Positions 60,096 to 64,000 of a stretch of 64,000 nt of DNA are shown in pieces. The number at the start of each line of letters is the position of its first letter. Within the stretch, counting starts at the first letter, position 1. The translations under genes and the position numbers were made by a program. The notes beneath the pieces were generated by a model, which worked only from the letters and a program-made list of their open reading frames with translations, searched no databases and was not told where the DNA came from. Origin of the DNA: JAAXVQ01 sp964604705 (lineage in GTDB: Bacteria > Oederibacteriota > JAAXVQ01); NCBI GenBank assembly GCA_964604705.1, contig CAZSAP010000003.1, positions 248,001 to 312,000 of the forward strand, in the 5' to 3' direction.

Positions 60096-60944
60096 TTAGG
60101 CTACAGGCTGCGTGATGGAAAGCAATTGGATTAAGCGGTCGCGCATGTCCTGACGACGGACAATGATGTCGATCATGCCGTGCTCCTGGAGAAACTCGGC
60201 ACGCTGGAAGCGTTTGGGCAAATGCTGCCGAATGGTTTGTTCGATAACACGGGGACCGGCAAACATGATGAAGGCGTTCGGCTCAGCCACGATCACATCG
60301 CCCAACATGGCAAAGCTGGCCGTCACCCCGCCGCCCGTGGGGTCAGTCAGAACCGAGATAAACATTTGCTTGGCGGCCGCCAAACGCGCCAGCGCCGCCG
60401 AGGTCTTGGCCATTTGCATCAATGAAAGAATCCCTTCGTGCATGCGCGCCCCGCCACCGGAAGCAGATACAATGATGACTGGGCACTTACGCTCAATGGC
60501 CCCTTCCACGAGTCGGGCGATCTCTTCACCCAAAACCGAGCCCATGGAACCGCCCATGAACTTAAAATCTGTGGCCGCCAAGGCTACGGGCAAGCCTCCC
60601 ATGGTGCAAAAACCCGCCACTATGGAGTCTTTGTTGCCGGTTGCCTTTTGCCCTTTTTGAACCTTATCCTGATACCCGGGGAACTTCAGCGGATCCGCCG
60701 CTTGGATCGTCCCTGAGGTTTCCTGAAAACTATCCGGGTCCACCAGCAGCTGAATCCGTTCCCGGGCGGACATATGGAAGTGATGATTGCACTTGGGGCA
60801 GGTCCGCTGGGCGTTTTCAATGTCCTTGTTTAGGATGATCTCAGAACAACCCGGACAACGTGTCACCAGGTTGTCGGGTATATCCAACTTCTTCTTCGTG
60901 GTCACTCGGACCGTCATATATTTAGGTTTTTTAAACCAATCCAC
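60096..60944 (-). CDS. accD: Acetyl-CoA carboxylase carboxyltransferase subunit beta
   Basis: 282 residues from a GTG at 60944 with GAGGAG upstream. A zinc ribbon near the start (CPGCSEIILN and TCPKCNHHF) and the carboxyltransferase core (VIVSASGGGARMHEGILSLM, SVLTDPTGGGVTASFAML) identify AccD. It supplies malonyl-CoA, the extender used by the ketosynthases elsewhere in the window. accA is not seen here. A strong hairpin lies in its 5' region. Confidence 0.97.
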   Translation of the reverse strand: MDWFKKPKYMTVRVTTKKKLDIPDNLVTRCPGCSEIILNKDIENAQRTCPKCNHHFHMSARERIQLLVDPDSFQETSGTIQAADPLKFPGYQDKVQKGQKATGNKDSIVAGFCTMGGLPVALAATDFKFMGGSMGSVLGEEIARLVEGAIERKCPVIIVSASGGGARMHEGILSLMQMAKTSAALARLAAAKQMFISVLTDPTGGGVTASFAMLGDVIVAEPNAFIMFAGPRVIEQTIRQHLPKRFQRAEFLQEHGMIDIIVRRQDMRDRLIQLLSITQPVA

Positions 60945-61013
60945 AGCCGTTCTCCTCGTTTTATACGTTTTTGATCCGATTACGGTTAAATATCTTCGTT
61001 TAACCCAATCGTC

Positions 61014-61045
61014 AGAAGCTCTAAAATGATTTTTAGAGGTCTTCT
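61014..61045. repeat. Hairpin in the leader of accD
   Basis: On the minus strand AGAAG-CTCTAAAA pairs with TTTTAGAG-CTTCT around a four-base loop, with two unpaired bases. It lies 70-100 bases before the accD start and 90 bases after trpA, with no T-run after it. It may be a weak terminator for trpBA or a regulatory leader. Confidence 0.5.
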
Positions 61046-61134
61046 AAACCAACCTTGTCCCAGGTCCCCCACACCTTAAGTTCTAGGATGAGGCAGGAAC
61101 GAACCAAAATGGTAGCATAACTTGACCATAGTCT

Positions 61135-61941
61135 CTACCGATTTTTTACTGCGTTTGCCATCTGACGGGACAATCCCAGGAGTCGTTTGAGGGCTTCCGC
61201 ATCGGTTTTGGCTTGTTCCATGGCATTAATCAGCACGCTGGCCACGATCACTCCGTCGGAAATCCGCGAAGTGCTCCGGGCTTGTTCAGGCGTGGAAATG
61301 CCAAATCCCACCAAAACCGGGAGCGGGGAGTATTGCCGCACCTGTTCAATGCCCGCACTCAACTCGGCTGTGGGCAATTGCTTGCGCATACCGGTCGTAC
61401 CCGTCACTGACACATAGTACACAAAACCCGTGGCCGCCTTGGCCACGGCCTGCATGCGTGCCGGCGTACTGGTAGGCGCAACCAAAAAGACCGTATCCAA
61501 ATCCTGAGAGGCACAAATGCGATTCCAATCGCCAGCCACTTCCGGTGGAAAATCCGGGATAATAAACCCATCCACTCCGGCTTTGGCTGCCAAAGCCGCA
61601 TTTTTCTCCAAACTCGGCTGCATGAAGGGATTCAAATACCCCATCATAAGTATGGGAATGTCCGTTGCCTGGCGTAATTTTTCCACCAAGGAAAAAATCT
61701 GGGGCAACGTGGTCCCGCGTTCCAAGGCACGCTGCGAGGCCCTTTGAATCACCGGACCGTCGGCCAAAGGATCGGAAAACGGGATGCCCAATTCCACAGC
61801 ATCGGCCCCGGACTCGATCAGGGTCATGACTGCCTTTCGGGTGAACTCCAACCCGCGGTCCCCGGCCGTGACAAACGGAACATACAATTTACGCCCGGCC
61901 ATGCGTTCACGGGCAAAACGGTTGAATAATCGGGCGCTCAT
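61135..61941 (-). CDS. trpA: Tryptophan synthase alpha chain
   Basis: 268 residues. YVPFVTAGDRGLE, ADAVELGIPFSDPLADGPVIQ (catalytic Glu) and FIIPDFPPEVAGDW (catalytic Asp) are conserved, with LVAPTSTPAR. It splits indole-3-glycerol phosphate and passes indole to TrpB. The ATG overlaps the trpB stop as ATGA. The other trp genes are not in the window. Confidence 0.97.
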   Translation of the reverse strand: MSARLFNRFARERMAGRKLYVPFVTAGDRGLEFTRKAVMTLIESGADAVELGIPFSDPLADGPVIQRASQRALERGTTLPQIFSLVEKLRQATDIPILMMGYLNPFMQPSLEKNAALAAKAGVDGFIIPDFPPEVAGDWNRICASQDLDTVFLVAPTSTPARMQAVAKAATGFVYYVSVTGTTGMRKQLPTAELSAGIEQVRQYSPLPVLVGFGISTPEQARSTSRISDGVIVASVLINAMEQAKTDAEALKRLLGLSRQMANAVKNR

Positions 61942-63116
61942 GCTGCATCCTCCGGCTTCAAGTCCTTATCGCCGCGTCCAGAAATATTAATAATCATGAC
62001 GGCTTTTTTGCCTAATTGCTTGGCGAGTATTTTTCCGTACGCCACGGCATGGGAGCTTTCCGTAGCCGGAATAATCCCCTCCAACCGCGAGAGTTCACGC
62101 TGAGCCTCCAACGCTTTCTTATCCGTAACGGAAAAAAACTCGGCACGTCCTGCGTCCTTCAAAAACGCCAGCTCCGGTCCCACCCCGGGATAATCCAAGC
62201 CTGCGGCCACCGAGTGCGTGGGCGCGATTTGTCCAAATGCATCCTGCAGCACATACGAACGGCACCCGTGCAAAACCCCGACCTTGCCTTTGGTCAAGGT
62301 GGAGGAATGCTCCCCAAAACCCGACCCGCGTCCTCCGGCTTCCACCCCGATCAGCCGGACTTTTTTATCCTGTACAAATCCGGAGAAGATGCCCATGGAA
62401 TTGCTGCCGCCACCCACACACGCCACGACCGCCTCGGGCAAGCGCCCGGCCTGAGCCATAATTTGCTGCCGCGCTTCTTTTCCAATAACCGACTGAAACT
62501 CCCTAACCATGGACGGATACGGATCAAAACCGGCCACCGTGCCAATGAGATAATACGTGTCGCGCACGTTGGTGATCCAATCGCGCACGGCCTCGTTCAT
62601 CGCATCCTTAAGCGTTTTGGACCCGCCGTCCACTGGAAAAACCTCGGCTCCCAAGAGGCGCATCCGGTAAACATTCAGTGATTGCCGGGCCATGTCTTCG
62701 GTTCCCATGTACACGCGGCATTTCAAACCGAAACGCGCACACACTGTGGCCGTGGCCACGCCGTGCTGCCCGGCACCGGTCTCGGCAATGATCCGACGTT
62801 TGCCCATGCGCCGGGCCAAGAGAATCTGGCCAATGCAATTATTGATCTTGTGCGAGCCGGTGTGATTCAAGTCTTCACGCTTGAGAAACACCCGCGCCCC
62901 TCCCCAGCCCGTGGTCAACCGCTGGGCAAAATCCAAAGGTGTGGGACGTCCCACGTAATTTTTAGATAATTCATTTAATTCCCGCTTAAACGCAGGATCA
63001 CGCCGCGCGGCCGCCAACGCTGCTTTCAATTCCGCAATGGCGGGCATCAATGTTTCCGGGGCAAAACACCCGCCGTACTCACCAAACCATCCGTCCAAGC
63101 GTTTCTTCTGTGCCAT
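61938..63116 (-). CDS. trpB: Tryptophan synthase beta chain
   Basis: 392 residues of the TrpB1 type. LNHTGSHKINNC contains the PLP Lys and CVGGGSNSMGIFSGF the phosphate-binding loop; AETGAGQHGVATA carries the catalytic Glu. It joins indole and serine. AAGGAG lies at 63130-63125. TATAAT at 63158-63153 on the minus strand could be its -10 box; no attenuator peptide with Trp codons is seen between it and the start. Confidence 0.97.
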   Translation of the reverse strand: MAQKKRLDGWFGEYGGCFAPETLMPAIAELKAALAAARRDPAFKRELNELSKNYVGRPTPLDFAQRLTTGWGGARVFLKREDLNHTGSHKINNCIGQILLARRMGKRRIIAETGAGQHGVATATVCARFGLKCRVYMGTEDMARQSLNVYRMRLLGAEVFPVDGGSKTLKDAMNEAVRDWITNVRDTYYLIGTVAGFDPYPSMVREFQSVIGKEARQQIMAQAGRLPEAVVACVGGGSNSMGIFSGFVQDKKVRLIGVEAGGRGSGFGEHSSTLTKGKVGVLHGCRSYVLQDAFGQIAPTHSVAAGLDYPGVGPELAFLKDAGRAEFFSVTDKKALEAQRELSRLEGIIPATESSHAVAYGKILAKQLGKKAVMIINISGRGDKDLKPEDAA

Positions 63117-63347
63117 GATGCCTTCTCCTTACGACTCACAAAGTCCTAACAGATTATAAAATAATACCGAAATCCGCAAATAAAAAAACCACTTTCCTAG
63201 TGAGAGATTCCTTACTTCATTAAAATATAGGGACAAACGACTGAAGGAACACTCCTTAAAACCGATACTTTCTATAGATGCCACGCGATTCTGAGCGGAC
63301 ATATACGAACGTTAAGAAGCCGAACATATTTTAAGGAGAGAACCCCC
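63117..63347. promoter_or_regulatory. Divergent promoter region of trpB and the HAMP gene
   Basis: About 230 AT-rich bases. Minus-strand TATAAT at 63158-63153 with a poor -35 box serves trpB; on the plus strand AAGGAGAGA precedes the ATG at 63348. No clear plus-strand promoter or leader peptide is seen. Confidence 0.4.
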
Positions 63348-63950
63348 ATGCCAAATTCAAAAAAAAAGCTCAATTCAACACCCGCATTGCCTCAACCCAC
63401 TCCCCACTATCGCCGCAAACAGTTCATTGTGGCGCGAGGTTTTCAATACCGGGTTATCTGGCAACTCATCCTGGTGGTGATTTCCAGCATACTGGTTTCC
63501 AATGTGGTAACCCTGGCCTTTTTAAAGATTAGAGAATGGACCGACCCATCTTCACAGAACCTCATCTATTTAACCAACTCCCTCAGTGACACTCTAGAAT
63601 TTTCCCGTATTATGGATTTTCTCTGGCGTCCTATGCTGGCTTCGACTCTGATCGGAGTGCTCTTGGTATGTCTTTTTGGGATTTTTTATTCTCATCGCAT
63701 TGCCGGGCCGTTGTTCAATCTCAAGCGTATGCTCAAACAACTGGGCGAAGGCAATTTTCAGTTGAACATGCACATCCGCAAAACCGATGAATTTCATGAT
63801 GTGGAAGAATCATTCAACCAGATGATGGACAACTTACGGGAACGCTTACACGAACTGGAAAACGAAGTTTTGCAGACAACCAAAACCAACAAAACCAAAG
63901 TTGAAACTTTATTTAAAAAATTCTATCGTGATACCCAAGATCCTATGTGA
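63348..63950 (+). CDS. Two-helix membrane protein with HAMP domain
   Basis: 200 residues. Membrane helices at about 38-58 (LILVVISSILVSNVVTLAF) and 105-125 (MLASTLIGVLLVCLFGIFYS) flank a short periplasmic loop. A HAMP domain (HRIAGPLFNLKRMLKQLGEG, about 126-180) and a coiled coil (LRERLHELENEVLQTTKTNK) follow. No kinase, cyclase or methyl-accepting domain is attached; similar short HAMP proteins are found in deltaproteobacteria and candidate phyla. It could be half of a split signalling pair. AAGGAG precedes the ATG. Confidence 0.85.
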   Translation: MPNSKKKLNSTPALPQPTPHYRRKQFIVARGFQYRVIWQLILVVISSILVSNVVTLAFLKIREWTDPSSQNLIYLTNSLSDTLEFSRIMDFLWRPMLASTLIGVLLVCLFGIFYSHRIAGPLFNLKRMLKQLGEGNFQLNMHIRKTDEFHDVEESFNQMMDNLRERLHELENEVLQTTKTNKTKVETLFKKFYRDTQDPM

Positions 63951-64000
63951 CTAAAACCCACCCATGCTTCGTGAACCCACCCGATATTTTCAAATACCTA

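Noticed and set aside
63964..64000. ATG at 63964 opening a frame to the window end
   Set aside because: Only 12 codons visible and no ribosome site upstream; cannot be judged.
1..64000. CRISPR arrays, tRNA, rRNA, integrase or transposase genes
   Set aside because: I looked for regularly spaced repeats, cloverleaf ends and DDE/tyrosine recombinase patterns and found none; the inverted repeats listed are not CRISPR-like.

Overview
This 64 kb window reads as chromosomal DNA of an uncultured diderm (Gram-negative-type) bacterium of moderate GC. Evidence for an outer membrane: an LpxL-type acyltransferase, a PorV/UPF0164-like barrel, an outer-membrane-like protein ending in Phe, and an MMPL exporter. 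The FlgD-type C-terminal sorting domain, the PorV-like protein, the NadX/NadA route and the compact trp-acc-fol-dap-pan-nad order fit candidate phyla such as Omnitrophota or Elusimicrobiota. No rRNA, tRNA or ribosomal protein gene is present, so the placement stays open.

Layout. 1-8.6 kb is mixed: a partial secreted protein, a LivK-like binding protein, a V4R/DUF2378-like protein, an M15 peptidase, an SOS-type lexA-DUF3795-dinB operon, a VOC protein, small unknowns, and tldD. 8.7-39.9 kb holds a large biosynthetic locus on the minus strand, in two halves. The first half (17.0 to 8.8 kb) encodes ACP2, an LpxL-like acyltransferase, a SPASM radical SAM enzyme, a B12-type radical SAM enzyme, a hotdog dehydratase, a thioesterase, a ketosynthase, a Cys-less ketosynthase-like partner, ACP1 and another ketosynthase. 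The second half (39.9 to 21.5 kb) starts at a near-consensus promoter. It encodes a PaaK-type ligase, a GT2-DUF2062 glycosyltransferase, a three-part MMPL-PlsC-methyltransferase fusion, an MBL hydrolase, a CrtI-like oxidoreductase, a ketosynthase, a C45 acyltransferase, FabG, a ketosynthase, a secreted glycine-rich/Fn3-like/FlgD protein and a PorV-TPR protein. The last seven genes overlap or nearly touch. Between the halves, a plus-strand pair encodes a hybrid PAS histidine kinase and a ParA ATPase.

The enzyme set matches aryl polyene/flexirubin-type pathways: ligase loading, ACP, KS/KS-like pair, KR, DH, TE, acyl- and glycosyl-transfer, methylation, MMPL export. It adds two radical SAM enzymes, a desaturase/isomerase-like flavoprotein and co-translated surface proteins. 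Radical SAM, CrtI-like and FabF-paralogue sets also recall those proposed for ladderane lipids. I read it as a possibly undescribed polyene or unusual-lipid system, and the product is unknown.

40-63.3 kb is housekeeping on the minus strand: a multi-PAS kinase, an unknown 566-residue protein, DNase IV, nadX-nadA-panD-panC-panB, deoxynucleoside kinase, folK, dapB-dapA-dapF-lysA, an outer-membrane-like protein, folC-accD and trpA-trpB. A HAMP membrane protein on the plus strand closes the window. Several intergenic spaces carry long inverted repeats, some sharing a core sequence.
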